In this document: piece by piece, positions 1 to 8,214 of the stretch | How positions within the stretch are numbered: position 1 is the first letter of the stretch | Layout: every line of letters begins with the position of its first letter | Assembly (NCBI GenBank): GCA_903895695.1 | Contig: CAITUY010000175.1 | Location: 1-43,372 of the forward strand | Reading direction: 5' to 3' | Length of the DNA: 43,372 bases | From: an uncultured bacterium | GTDB taxonomy: Bacteria > Verrucomicrobiota > Kiritimatiellia > CAIKKV01 > CAITUY01 | Position numbers and translations under genes: made by a program | Notes under the pieces: generated by a model | What the model was told of the DNA's origin: nothing | What the model saw: only the letters and a program-made list of their open reading frames with translations | Databases searched by the model: none

Positions 1-178
1 ACTCCTTGATGTGCATCCGGCTGTGGCACTGCGGACAGGCCCAAATCGCATCCGAACTCACCGCCAACCGCACCTCGTTGATCAGATGCTCCACGTCCAA
101 CCGCACCTCGTCCACCACCCACGGACTCGTGTCGCCCAGAAACTGCTGATAATGCCCATTAAGCGCTCTGTCCTTCAT
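1..178 (-). CDS. ISL3-family transposase, N-terminal part (runs off window)
   Basis: An open frame starts with ATG at 178 and reads leftward without a stop to the window edge, giving 59 residues. It shows the usual start of ISL3 transposases: a YQQFLG...SPW motif (about residues 10-20), a VRLDVE strand, and then CPQCHSRMH, the first CxxC of the zinc-ribbon-like ISL3 N-terminal domain (about residues 50-57). The family catalyses transposition with a DDE catalytic domain, which would lie outside the window. The start ATG overlaps the stop of the upstream O-antigen ligase-type ORF in an ATGA arrangement. In an IS inserted into a gene this is probably coincidental rather than coupling. Whether the transposase is intact cannot be seen. 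Confidence 0.75.
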   Translation of the reverse strand, partial: MKDRALNGHYQQFLGDTSPWVVDEVRLDVEHLINEVRLAVSSDAIWACPQCHSRMHIKE

Positions 179-261
179 GCCCGCACTATACCCGATGCTC
201 CCCATGCCAGCCCATCCAGATCACGCCCGGGCCAATCCGATTTCCCCCCACAAACCCAGAA
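1..261 (-). mobile_element. Left part of a probable ISL3-like insertion sequence
   Basis: The transposase start at 178 and the abrupt change in character of the upstream ORF suggest that one IS end lies between the transposase and about 300. The boundary is not resolved: only one end is in the window, so no terminal inverted repeat or target duplication can be paired. A G-rich stretch, GGGCGCTTCTGG on the minus strand (about 256-267), is a candidate outer end. The limit given here is approximate. Confidence 0.4.
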
Positions 262-1830
262 GCGCCCTTGAATAGGGCGCCAGTGCCCTCGCTGCGCTGC
301 GCCGAGCGCGTGGCTGTCACGGCGGGGCGGGGACCGACGCCCACGCCCTACCAGTCGCGTTGCTGCGCACGCCGACTTGTGTCGGTCCGTCTCCGTGCCC
401 GTTACGCGCGGCAGGGCGGCGAAAAGCGCCACCCACGTGAGGGTGATGGCCGGACATCGAAAAGGCAAGTCAATCATACTGAATGCGATAACTAGGCAAA
501 GCCCGATCGTTGTCATAACCCAAAGCGCACCGCCATTCCTCATGGTCGTGAGGAGTGGCCAGAGGAGACACCCAACTGCCACCATGCCCAGTCCAACCCC
601 GATCGCCCCGAACTCGACCAAGAACTGAAGAAAGTCACAGTGCACATTGGCTAAACCGGAATTATGCGGCAGCTTGTCCAACTCAACCTGAGGCAAATAG
701 AAAGCCACACAATATCGGTACCCCCACCCTCCCAACCCCAGCCAAGGCGCCTCATGCCACATGCGCCATGCAATTCGCCACAGCATCTTCCGTTCTGCAC
801 CCAAATCGAGATTAATCTTGTCCAAAAGAGGAATCAAGACGTGTTGTCCGGAGGTACGGGCCTGAAACCTATGTCCGATCGCGTGACTACCAAATCCAGA
901 CACGGCAAAGTAGAGCACGCACACGGCCGCCACTGTGCCCACCGCCAAGTTGAGCCGCCCCACTGGCGGCAGCACTGTCCAGCCGCGAAACAAGCCGTAT
1001 ACCGCCGCAAAGCACGCCAAGGTCCAAGCCCAAATAACCCCGGCGCGACTCAACGATAAGTTGGCGCCCGTCAGACAAAGGACAAGCGTGCAGCCCAGCA
1101 ACGCCAGCCTGCCGCGCTTCGGTGCCGAATCGCACTTAAAAATTTCACGATATAGAAGGCCTGCAGCCAATGACCCCATCAGCACGAAATAGGCAGCCGC
1201 GTGATTCGAATAACCGAAGGATGCAAAAAAGACGCACTGAAGAGGCCGAAGCCAGTAGATGGAGTCGGTCCGGGAAGCAAATTGCACCAAGCCGAAAAAA
1301 GCAAGAGCCCCAGCTTGGTAAGTCAGGAAGTGGAGGAAACGTATCACGCCGCCGCGACTGACCCAAGGCGAACGCAGAACCAACGCGGCAATCCACGGAG
1401 GCAGGAACCAGTCGACCATCTGTGCCGCCTCAGCTGCGTTGATTGCCGACGGCCAACCGGGATGGGGGGGAGGCAGGTAGCCCCACCGAAGCGACTGGCG
1501 GTCAAAGGCGATGGACCGGCCTGAGTTAAACCACTGAAGCACTAAATAGCCGATAAATAGGGCCCCTGAGTAGAAAAAGGGGTCGCGCAAGAACCACCAT
1601 CGCGAGCGCCGTTCGGTGTCAGCAGGCAACAAACCGAACTGCCCCCCCCAAGTCCGGATAAAAGGCGCCAGCAGGAGGGCAATCAGGAGAACGACGAAGG
1701 CCCAGAAGAATGGCTTCAGCCACGCTGCTAGTATTCCGGCCCATAACCACGTGATCCCGACCGCGCCGATCACGAGAGCCCCTAGCAGCCATTTTTCAAA
1801 GGCGGAACCAGAATACACTGGGCGGCACAT
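175..1830 (-). CDS. O-antigen ligase/polymerase-type membrane protein, with aberrant C-terminus
   Basis: This 551-residue protein has about ten or more hydrophobic segments and resembles the O-antigen ligase/Wzy (Wzy_C) family, which joins or polymerises lipid-linked glycans on the periplasmic face of the inner membrane. The family signature is the large periplasmic loop with WLGLGGWGYRY, followed by LPHNSGLANVHCDFLQFLVEFG (about residues 365-405) and further membrane helices. It is the last gene of an exopolysaccharide locus with an export lipoprotein and a beta-barrel. The last 70 or so residues are Arg/Gly/Trp-rich, hydrophilic and unlike the rest. They read through a hairpin (262-280) and up to the transposase start, so the true C-terminus was probably lost by insertion or frameshift. 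No clear Shine-Dalgarno precedes the ATG at 1830. Confidence 0.75.
   Translation of the reverse strand: MCRPVYSGSAFEKWLLGALVIGAVGITWLWAGILAAWLKPFFWAFVVLLIALLLAPFIRTWGGQFGLLPADTERRSRWWFLRDPFFYSGALFIGYLVLQWFNSGRSIAFDRQSLRWGYLPPPHPGWPSAINAAEAAQMVDWFLPPWIAALVLRSPWVSRGGVIRFLHFLTYQAGALAFFGLVQFASRTDSIYWLRPLQCVFFASFGYSNHAAAYFVLMGSLAAGLLYREIFKCDSAPKRGRLALLGCTLVLCLTGANLSLSRAGVIWAWTLACFAAVYGLFRGWTVLPPVGRLNLAVGTVAAVCVLYFAVSGFGSHAIGHRFQARTSGQHVLIPLLDKINLDLGAERKMLWRIAWRMWHEAPWLGLGGWGYRYCVAFYLPQVELDKLPHNSGLANVHCDFLQFLVEFGAIGVGLGMVAVGCLLWPLLTTMRNGGALWVMTTIGLCLVIAFSMIDLPFRCPAITLTWVALFAALPRVTGTETDRHKSACAATRLVGRGRRSPPRRDSHALGAAQRGHWRPIQGRFWVCGGKSDWPGRDLDGLAWGASGIVRA
262..280 (-). terminator. Perfect hairpin near the 3' end of the EPS locus
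   Basis: The 7-bp inverted repeat GCGCCCT-TGAAT-AGGGCGC is followed on the minus strand by TTCTGGGTTTG. It could be the original terminator of the polysaccharide operon, now read through by the O-antigen ligase-type ORF, or part of an IS end. The T-run is poor. Confidence 0.35.
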
Positions 1831-1952
1831 TTCGAACTGCGAGCAGCCGATCCACTTTCGCCAGAAACCGGCAGTCAGCGGTCGTCACGCTTGGGGAAAG
1901 ACGCGGTGAACTCTCGAGGCCGTGCGAACCGGGGCCAAAAGACATAGAACAC

Positions 1953-1971
1953 GCCGGGAAAGATTCCCGGC
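1953..1971 (-). terminator. Hairpin downstream of the Ala-rich secreted protein gene
   Basis: The perfect 8-bp inverted repeat GCCGGGAA-AGA-TTCCCGGC lies about 34 nt past the stop of the gene ending at 2005. On the minus strand it is followed by a moderately T-rich stretch (GTGTTCTATGTCTTTT). It is a likely intrinsic or partial terminator separating the export genes from the ligase-type gene. Confidence 0.45.
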
Positions 1972-2004
1972 CTTGTCTATCCAAGCCCGACACGCTCAAC
2001 TTTT

Positions 2005-2517
2005 CTACTGCTGGATCTCGTAACCCTTGGCAGGTAAATGCGCCGCCACGGATGCGTTGAGCGCCTGGCTAAACGAAGTCACAAGTGCGGCACCAGCAGC
2101 ATGCCCCCCGCCTGCCGAAGCCACCGCTGTTTCCACAACGGCGATTACCGCGCCGTTCTGGCTGAGCCCGGGACTGCTTCCCAAAGATGTACCTAGCGCC
2201 GCCGCAAACGTCGCAGACGTTATGACCGGCGCTCCCGGAGCAGGAGTTGACACCGCCGTGAAACTCGCGCTCACGATCGAGGCAATCCTCGTGTTCAAGG
2301 CGTCCGCGCTCAGTCCCAGCCCAAGTGCCGCCGTGACCACCACTCGCACGACGTCCGCCGCCTGCTGAGCCGTGGCTCCCTGAAGCAATGTCGCCAGCGC
2401 AGCCGGATTGGCCGCCGCTTGCGCGATCTGGGCCGCTGTTGGCGCTGTGAATGCTGCCGACGCGCTCAAGCATGTTGCACAAACCACCGCCACCACCATC
2501 ATGATCAACTTCTTCAT
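2005..2517 (-). CDS. Small Ala-rich secreted protein of unknown function
   Basis: This 170-residue protein has a clear Sec signal peptide: a MKKL start, a hydrophobic stretch to about residue 20, and SASAA before the cleavage region. The mature part is very rich in Ala, Val, Ser and Thr, almost without aromatic or charged residues, and is predicted mainly helical (AAQIAQAAANPAALATLLQ and similar). No known domain or catalytic motif was recognised. It ends in a more polar tail, YEIQQ. It lies 27 nt downstream of the outer-membrane beta-barrel gene on the same strand, with an AAGGAGGGCGG-type ribosome site, so it is probably co-expressed with the polysaccharide export genes. A role as a periplasmic or surface accessory to export is inference only. 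Confidence 0.7.
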   Translation of the reverse strand: MKKLIMMVVAVVCATCLSASAAFTAPTAAQIAQAAANPAALATLLQGATAQQAADVVRVVVTAALGLGLSADALNTRIASIVSASFTAVSTPAPGAPVITSATFAAALGTSLGSSPGLSQNGAVIAVVETAVASAGGGHAAGAALVTSFSQALNASVAAHLPAKGYEIQQ

Positions 2518-2544
2518 CGTCCGCCCTCCTTGTAAGTCATTCGC

Positions 2545-3768
2545 CTAATACTTGACATCCACTCCAACCGTTACACGCGTTTCGTTGTAATCACTGATGT
2601 TGGAGTCTGTCGACTCATACGACGCTTGCGCGTAGAGATCCAAGAATGCAGCAGGTGTTTGGTAGTCAGCACGCGCACTCAGCGCCGTCCCCTTGTCCTT
2701 GCGGTCAACGCTGCCTCCGCCGGCCACCGTGACGGGGTCGAGGTAATCGTCAATACGGTAGATGCCATCGAGAGAGAGACCCACGGTCGGGATGACCCGG
2801 TAAACGGCGCCGGCCCACACAGCCGTATAGTCGGACGCGTTATTCGGGAGAACAGACGACATCGAGGTTCCGTTGAGACCACCCGCATGGAGTCGTATCT
2901 TGTCGGTCACCACCCAATTCGCCGTTACATCGAAATTGAATGCGGTTTTGTTGTCACCAGCACTGCCGGAGGGCCGATTGTATTGCTCCACACCGGCTCC
3001 TGCCTTGAGACTTATCTTGTCAGTACCGCGCGTTTCACCACCGAGACGGGTGCCATAGTAGTCGGCCGCGCCCGCCACCACCGAATTCTTCTGCGCCCCG
3101 CCAAACAACGTTGCAAACGCGGCACTCTTTTCTGTAATCTTGTACGCGCCCTCAAGTTGCCCGACATGGCCGTTTAAATCAGCCAAATCTGCCTCATCGT
3201 ATCTGGCACTGTCGTATCGATACCCAGCGTCGAGTTGCACTTTATCCGACATGTCCCGGCCGGCCGACAGGCCGACATGGCAAAGATTGCGTTTTGCCCG
3301 TGCGGCTACATCCATGACAGAGTCAGGCGATATGCCTCCGATCGACATCTCGCTTCCGTGTGTATCGATATCGGAAACATGGTGGTAGTACTCGTCCGCT
3401 TGGACTTGGAGCCGTTCGCGAAGGCCATACTTCAGGCTGGCGGACTCACCGTAAAACCCGAAATTGTCGCGGGTCTCGTCCGCGTAGTTACGATAACCGC
3501 CATAGCCAAGAGCCGTCGCATCGATCATGTAGGCCGAATAACCGGCCCGAAGTCCGGCTTCCGAATTCATGAACCAGCCACTCTCGGCATCTTGTGATGC
3601 CTGTTCGATGTTCGAATCATACGTTGCCGACTCGTTAACGTAAGGGCTGATCATCCAGGGTCCAGAGTGAAACCCCTGCCCTGGGCCGGCCTGAATGGCC
3701 CACGCAGCCAAGACAATCACCGACACACTCAAAAACAACTTCCCCCCCAACGCTGTCGTTCTCATCAT
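2545..3768 (-). CDS. Outer-membrane beta-barrel protein of an exopolysaccharide locus
   Basis: This 407-residue protein has a signal peptide (hydrophobic residues about 9-25, ending AIQAGPG). The body is made of alternating polar and hydrophobic strands rich in Tyr, Gly, Asp and Asn, such as ESATYDSNIEQ near the N-terminus, and it ends in a VTVGVDVKY strand with an aromatic last residue, the usual outer-membrane insertion signal. This matches the putative barrel proteins (BBP2-like) that accompany Wza-type exporters. It sits 24 nt downstream of the export lipoprotein gene on the same strand, so the two likely form one outer-membrane route for polysaccharide. The exact family and substrate cannot be told from sequence alone. 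Confidence 0.75.
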   Translation of the reverse strand: MMRTTALGGKLFLSVSVIVLAAWAIQAGPGQGFHSGPWMISPYVNESATYDSNIEQASQDAESGWFMNSEAGLRAGYSAYMIDATALGYGGYRNYADETRDNFGFYGESASLKYGLRERLQVQADEYYHHVSDIDTHGSEMSIGGISPDSVMDVAARAKRNLCHVGLSAGRDMSDKVQLDAGYRYDSARYDEADLADLNGHVGQLEGAYKITEKSAAFATLFGGAQKNSVVAGAADYYGTRLGGETRGTDKISLKAGAGVEQYNRPSGSAGDNKTAFNFDVTANWVVTDKIRLHAGGLNGTSMSSVLPNNASDYTAVWAGAVYRVIPTVGLSLDGIYRIDDYLDPVTVAGGGSVDRKDKGTALSARADYQTPAAFLDLYAQASYESTDSNISDYNETRVTVGVDVKY

Positions 3769-3792
3769 GTCTCCCTATCTTTGAAGTCTCAC

Positions 3793-4875
3793 CTAGAAAA
3801 CAAGCTCCGGAACAAATATCACATCATCAGGCTGCACTGCAATATCATCTTCCAGCTTGCCAATCGCACCCACGGCCCGCAGGTTAACCTCCCGTGTCTC
3901 GATCGCGCCAGTGCCGTCACGGCGCCGCGTGACTCGAATCGCGCTGTCCTTAGCGCTGGTATCGAAACCACCTGCCTGCTGGATGGCGCCACTGATCGTC
4001 ATATCGCGCGTTGCGGGAAGACTGATCCGACCCGGCTTCTTCACACGGCCCAGAACAGTGGCAAAGCCCCAAGGCGAAACGGCTTCCGGATTCTCGTCCC
4101 TCACGAAATCAACGATGACCTGCGGACTGACGAAATACTCCCTATACAGCATCTCCAAGTGGAGCGTTAACTCCTCCAACGTCTTGTCCTTGACCAGAAC
4201 GGACCCGAGCATTGGCAGCGTCATTGTCCCGCTATCCGACACCCGCTTGGCATGCTCCTCGATCTCCTTCTTGCCCGACACCAGGACAGTCACATCGACA
4301 ACCAACCCTGCGCGAAGACGGACATCGGCGACGGCAGTCGACAACGCATTCGTCGCCGTTGCCACGCCGCCCGTCACAGACTTATCAGGTACGGCGGGCG
4401 GCTTGAATAGTTTCGCAGAATGACCGTCGACTGACCCTCCATGGCTGGAACCCGTGCCATCGGTCGCGACAAGCGCCTTGGCAAGTCCATTCGTGACCGC
4501 GATGGGTGCCGACGCGGCAGGCTTGTACGACACTGCTGGGGCGGATTTAGCCGATGTCCCATGAAAAGGCCACCAACTTCCGGTCTCTTCGCTTTCGACG
4601 CGGGCGGGGTGTGCTTGGGAAGGCGCGTTTGTCACGGCTGGGGCCACGGACGGCCGATTGGTCCTGTTTGATGCCAGCGCCGAGGGCGCACTTGGAGACC
4701 ATGCAGGCGTCTTTCTGGCCGGAACACTGCGGGTTGATGCCCGACTCGAGCCATACTGCGTTGTTCCGCAGCCAACTACCAGTGCCAATGCGGCGCAAAG
4801 TACAGCCCCAAGAACAGAACAGCCCACATGCCAAGAAGTGCGGGCTCCACCAACTGTCGCATCGAATTCGGTCAT
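3793..4875 (-). CDS. Polysaccharide export lipoprotein (Wza/SLBB family)
   Basis: This 360-residue outer-membrane polysaccharide export protein has a lipoprotein signal (hydrophobic residues 17-35, lipobox VVGC with Cys36). A Pro/Ser/Ala-rich linker spans about residues 40-190. A Poly_export domain follows (LRAGLVVDVTV ... DSGTMTLPMLG, about 190-265), then an SLBB beta-grasp domain (VLGRVKKPGRISLP ... GAIQQAGGFD, about 275-360). Family members form the periplasm-spanning export channel. The frame is open to a TTG at 4944, but the candidate promoter at 4936-4964 would start transcription below that codon. The ATG at 4875, with GGAG about 10 nt upstream and the lipobox correctly placed, is preferred. 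The Pro/Ser-rich linker is unusually long. Confidence 0.8.
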   Translation of the reverse strand: MTEFDATVGGARTSWHVGCSVLGAVLCAALALVVGCGTTQYGSSRASTRSVPARKTPAWSPSAPSALASNRTNRPSVAPAVTNAPSQAHPARVESEETGSWWPFHGTSAKSAPAVSYKPAASAPIAVTNGLAKALVATDGTGSSHGGSVDGHSAKLFKPPAVPDKSVTGGVATATNALSTAVADVRLRAGLVVDVTVLVSGKKEIEEHAKRVSDSGTMTLPMLGSVLVKDKTLEELTLHLEMLYREYFVSPQVIVDFVRDENPEAVSPWGFATVLGRVKKPGRISLPATRDMTISGAIQQAGGFDTSAKDSAIRVTRRRDGTGAIETREVNLRAVGAIGKLEDDIAVQPDDVIFVPELVF

Positions 4876-4935
4876 CCGCGATAGACTCCGTCCCCATCGA
4901 TTATGCAGACGCGACGCCTGCGATAATGTCTCATT

Positions 4936-4964
4936 AGTATACAAGGTAGACGCTCCCTAGTACA
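4936..4964 (-). promoter_or_regulatory. Candidate sigma70 promoter of the exopolysaccharide locus
   Basis: TATACT (4941-4936) is a good -10 element, and TGTACT lies 17 nt upstream (4964-4959) as a weak -35. It would give a leader of about 55 nt before the ATG at 4875. Confidence 0.35.
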
Positions 4965-5286
4965 CCCCCGAAAATACCAGTGCATTGAAGTTAGCATCTC
5001 GACCCATGAACCGCAACAGAAAAAGAGAGGCAAAGGGTGGCACCACCCTCGTCCCCCCCCCCCGCGCAGCGGTACTATCCCAAACATTAGCGTGGCCGCT
5101 CGGACCGATAAAGCTCCCTGCCCCAGGCGTATACCCGTTGACACCCGGGTGCCTGAGCGATCGAAAGGGGGCGGCGTACGGTCCGCCGCCCCCCGCCGCT
5201 GCCCGTCCAAACCAGCCGGCTTCCGACCTTGTTAGACAGATTCTGGCCCATCTGGTACGTTCGGGGTGCCAAGGAGGCTCGATACA
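4945..5286. other. Divergent intergenic region with two GC-rich inverted repeats
   Basis: This gap lies between the export lipoprotein gene (minus) and the URO-D-like gene (plus). It holds a candidate promoter for the former at its left end. A nested inverted repeat runs from 5124 to 5155 (CAGGC/GCCTG outside, ACCCG/CGGGT inside). A perfect 10-bp inverted repeat with a 7-nt loop runs from 5167 to 5193 (GGGGGCGGCG/CGCCGCCCCC). A C-run (5055-5064) is also present. Both hairpins could lie in the 5' leader of the URO-D-like gene. No convincing ORF or plus-strand promoter was seen. Confidence 0.5.
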
Positions 5287-6561
5287 ATGACCTACGCGCT
5301 ACCGAACGACGAACGCATCTACCTACGCAGCTTGGCCAGACGCCAGGCCGAAATCGCTGCCCTGCCCGTCATGGCGCAACGCCGTCAACTGTGGACCGAT
5401 ATCAACGATGCCAAGCCCGGCGCACGCCCGCCGTTCGCGATCGAGACCTGGACGTTCGATCGCGACTTCATGCCGGCTTCCATCTTTCGCTGCAAGTCCG
5501 ACTATGGGCGCCGGCTGGAATCTGGCTTCCTCCGCCACATCCGGCACCACGACTTGCTCGACGACGATCACGTCTGCCCGGACACTCTGGACGTGGGGTG
5601 GCACGTCTGGTGCGACGAGTTCGGCATCGAGATCAAAACCGAATACGCCAAGGACGCCGAAGGCGTCGTCATGGGCTACCACTTCGACTGCCCCATCAAG
5701 GACCTTCGAGACGGCTTCGACATGATCCGGCCCTCCACGTTCGGAGTCAACCGGGAGACGACGATGGCCGAGAAATCATTCCTTGAAGAGACCTTCGGCG
5801 ACATTCTGCCTGTGGCTATGCGCTCGGGAACCTTCGGCAACAACTACCTTACGCAGCGCCTGATGCGGCTGATAAGCATGGAGACGTTCTTCCTGGCGAT
5901 GTACGACTGTCCGGACAAACTCCACGCGCTCATGGCCCTATTGCGTGACAATGCTCTGCGCATGTCGCGCTGGGCCGAGCAGGAAGGTCTATTGGAGGTC
6001 AATAACGCGAACCAGTGCACCTGCGGCACATGCTTCAACTTCACGACCCTTCTCCCCCGGCGCAAGGTCGAGCCGGGGCATGTGAAGCTTTCCGACATGT
6101 GGGCGGGCATGGATAGCCAGGAAACGGTGGGTGTTTCGCCCGAACTGTTCCATGAGTTCTGTTTCCCCTATTACCGGGACCTGGCGGAGTTGTTCGGTTT
6201 CGTCTATTGGGGTTGCTGCGAACCGGCCGACCCGATTTGGCGAACTTCGCTCAGCAAACTGCCGAATCTGAAGGCCGTCTCAATTTCCCGCTGGGCCGAC
6301 CAGAAGTACATGGCCGATCAGATGGACGGTACCGGCATCGTATTCTCCCGCAAACCAAACCCGAATCTGCTCGGCGTCGACGTGGCGTTGAATGAAGAGG
6401 CGTGGGCGGCCGAGATCCGCTCGACGCTCGAAATCGTGGCCGGACGGAATATTCCGCTCGAGTTCGTCGTGCGCGACGTCTATTCCATGCACGGCAACCT
6501 GGGGAAACCGCGCCGCGCAGTCGAAATCGCCCGCCGGGAGATCGCCCGGTTCTATTCGTGA
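5287..6561 (+). CDS. URO-D-fold protein (uroporphyrinogen decarboxylase-like family)
   Basis: This 424-residue protein resembles the divergent URO-D-like family, TIM-barrel proteins related to uroporphyrinogen decarboxylase and corrinoid methyltransferases such as MtaA and CmuA. Supporting segments are the N-terminal helix with MAQRRQLW, a Cys-rich stretch TCGTCFNF (about residues 245-252), ELFHEFCFPYYRDLAELFG (about 285-303), the strand YWGCCEPADP and the C-terminal RRAVEIARREIARF helix. The His/Cys residues could bind zinc as in the methyltransferase branch, but the substrate is unknown. It is not a housekeeping HemE: length and motifs differ. The start at 5287 is set by AAGGAGG 9 nt upstream. 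Its stop overlaps the stop of the convergent MBL gene by 10 bp. Confidence 0.7.
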   Translation: MTYALPNDERIYLRSLARRQAEIAALPVMAQRRQLWTDINDAKPGARPPFAIETWTFDRDFMPASIFRCKSDYGRRLESGFLRHIRHHDLLDDDHVCPDTLDVGWHVWCDEFGIEIKTEYAKDAEGVVMGYHFDCPIKDLRDGFDMIRPSTFGVNRETTMAEKSFLEETFGDILPVAMRSGTFGNNYLTQRLMRLISMETFFLAMYDCPDKLHALMALLRDNALRMSRWAEQEGLLEVNNANQCTCGTCFNFTTLLPRRKVEPGHVKLSDMWAGMDSQETVGVSPELFHEFCFPYYRDLAELFGFVYWGCCEPADPIWRTSLSKLPNLKAVSISRWADQKYMADQMDGTGIVFSRKPNPNLLGVDVALNEEAWAAEIRSTLEIVAGRNIPLEFVVRDVYSMHGNLGKPRRAVEIARREIARFYS

Positions 6562-8204
6562 CGGGGTGAGGCCGCGGCGCCGACGGCGACCCCGGCCTGC
6601 ACCGGCCAACGCGGCCACCCGGGCCGCAGGCAGGCCGTAACCAAGTCCCCGCCCGGAACCAGCCGCCTCAGGTACGGCTGCGCGTGCTCGATTCGCCGCA
6701 GAGTCTCCGCGTACATGGCCCCGCACGCCGTAAAATGCGAGCCGTGACCGCCCAAGTTGAGGTCGACCGTCTCGGCGCATAACCGACGGTAAGTCTTCAA
6801 CACACCGCTCCAGTCATCCGGGACGCTGTGATTGCCCGTGAAGAAACTCAATCCATCCGACCCGCCACGGCTCTGAATCGTGTCGCCCGTGACCGCCAGG
6901 CGCATCCCCTTGAAGGTAAGCAGGTAGCCACCGTGACAATAGCAGTGCCCCGGCAAGTGAAGAGACCGGATGGCGATATCGTGCCAGAAGAAAGGCTCCT
7001 CTTCGCTCAACACGACATCCATCGCCACGTGGTCGAAGCCAAGGTTGTACCACGGCAGCAAGGCCGGGTACGGGTAATCCCAAGGCGCCTCGACAACGCG
7101 CGCCACCAGGTCCCAGGCGCCCACGCGGCATCCCGGATAACGCTCCCGCAACACGGGCGCCATGTCGTAATGATCGCCATGAACGTGCGTAATCAGCGCC
7201 AGGTCAATTGTCCGCAGTCCACACTCGCGTTCGAAGAGCGCCAGGTCGTTGATGAAATTGGCCCGCCTGTCCGGCGACTCATAATCGCAGGGACCGGGAT
7301 CGAACATCAGGCCGCGACCTTCATCGTCGATGAGCAGGATGCAGTTGCCGAAATTATCGAGCTGGTAGATCCCCCGGTTCAACTGGCGATAGCGACCAAT
7401 CTTGGGATAATCGGGTTCCGCAGCCGGCTGGAACGTCCCGCTCTGCCAAGCCAGCGACTGCTGATAGTCCTCAATGGCCTTCGCGAGCGCCAGCGCTTCG
7501 CCGGGGCCGTCTGCGATTACCGGCCCGGTGGCGGGGAACCACTGCCGCACCGGCCGCCCGGCCAATTCACGCAAGGCTGCCGGAAGCGCCCCCAACACCG
7601 TGCCGCCGTAGTTGATCTCAAGGTCGTAAAAGTTGACCAGACGCCCGGGGTGCTGCAGGAGATCTCCGGAAAACAAAGCCAGCGGCTTTCCGCCCAGATC
7701 CAACGCAAATCCCACCGCATGGCGCCCGTGCCCTGGCAACGCGACAACCTCGAAAACCATGTCCTGCCAGTTTAGACGGTCGCCCTCGCGGAACGTTCCC
7801 CCAACCTTCAGCGGGCGGTCGGGCGGAAGCACGGTGGTACTGCCCGCAATGCCATACGCTTCCTGACCGAGCGTGACCGGCCAGTCTTCCGGATGATCCC
7901 AGACCGTGTGCGCCCGCCGCTCATAAGCGTCGCGGTTGCTCGCCAATTCCGCCAGTTCCGCATGCACGACGATCCTGGCATCCGGGAAACGGCCGCCCTC
8001 GCGACAGTGCTCAGGCTGCACGTGCGTGTGCAGGATCCATTCAGGATGCGGCAGACTGTGCCGGTCCAACCAACGGTCCATACTGGCCGAATGACAGTCA
8101 ATCAGCACGCTGCGTCCATTCCGTACGACCAGGTGGCTTGTGTTCTCTCCCACCAAGCTGTAAACCCGCACGTCGGGCGCCAATTCGGTTCCGAAGGATT
8201 TCAT
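6552..8204 (-). CDS. Tandem metallo-beta-lactamase-fold hydrolase
   Basis: This 550-residue protein contains two MBL-fold domains. The C-terminal one (about residues 275-525) has the canonical metal motif THVHGDH (His340, His342, Asp344, His345), LPGH (His420) and TGD (Asp441), and should be an active di-metal hydrolase or oxidoreductase. The N-terminal one (about 10-230) keeps the fold and later ligands (LPGHG, His159; SGD, Asp181) but has THVQPEH (60-66), so the usual second His is Gln and the Asp is Glu. The substrate is unknown. It starts 10 nt after the stop of the URO-D-like gene at 8215, so the two are almost certainly co-transcribed. ATG 8204 has GGAG upstream. The last 20 residues are Pro/Ala/Arg-rich and overlap the convergent gene. 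Confidence 0.75.
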   Translation of the reverse strand: MKSFGTELAPDVRVYSLVGENTSHLVVRNGRSVLIDCHSASMDRWLDRHSLPHPEWILHTHVQPEHCREGGRFPDARIVVHAELAELASNRDAYERRAHTVWDHPEDWPVTLGQEAYGIAGSTTVLPPDRPLKVGGTFREGDRLNWQDMVFEVVALPGHGRHAVGFALDLGGKPLALFSGDLLQHPGRLVNFYDLEINYGGTVLGALPAALRELAGRPVRQWFPATGPVIADGPGEALALAKAIEDYQQSLAWQSGTFQPAAEPDYPKIGRYRQLNRGIYQLDNFGNCILLIDDEGRGLMFDPGPCDYESPDRRANFINDLALFERECGLRTIDLALITHVHGDHYDMAPVLRERYPGCRVGAWDLVARVVEAPWDYPYPALLPWYNLGFDHVAMDVVLSEEEPFFWHDIAIRSLHLPGHCYCHGGYLLTFKGMRLAVTGDTIQSRGGSDGLSFFTGNHSVPDDWSGVLKTYRRLCAETVDLNLGGHGSHFTACGAMYAETLRRIEHAQPYLRRLVPGGDLVTACLRPGWPRWPVQAGVAVGAAASPRHE

Positions 8205-8214
8205 AGGTCTCCTA

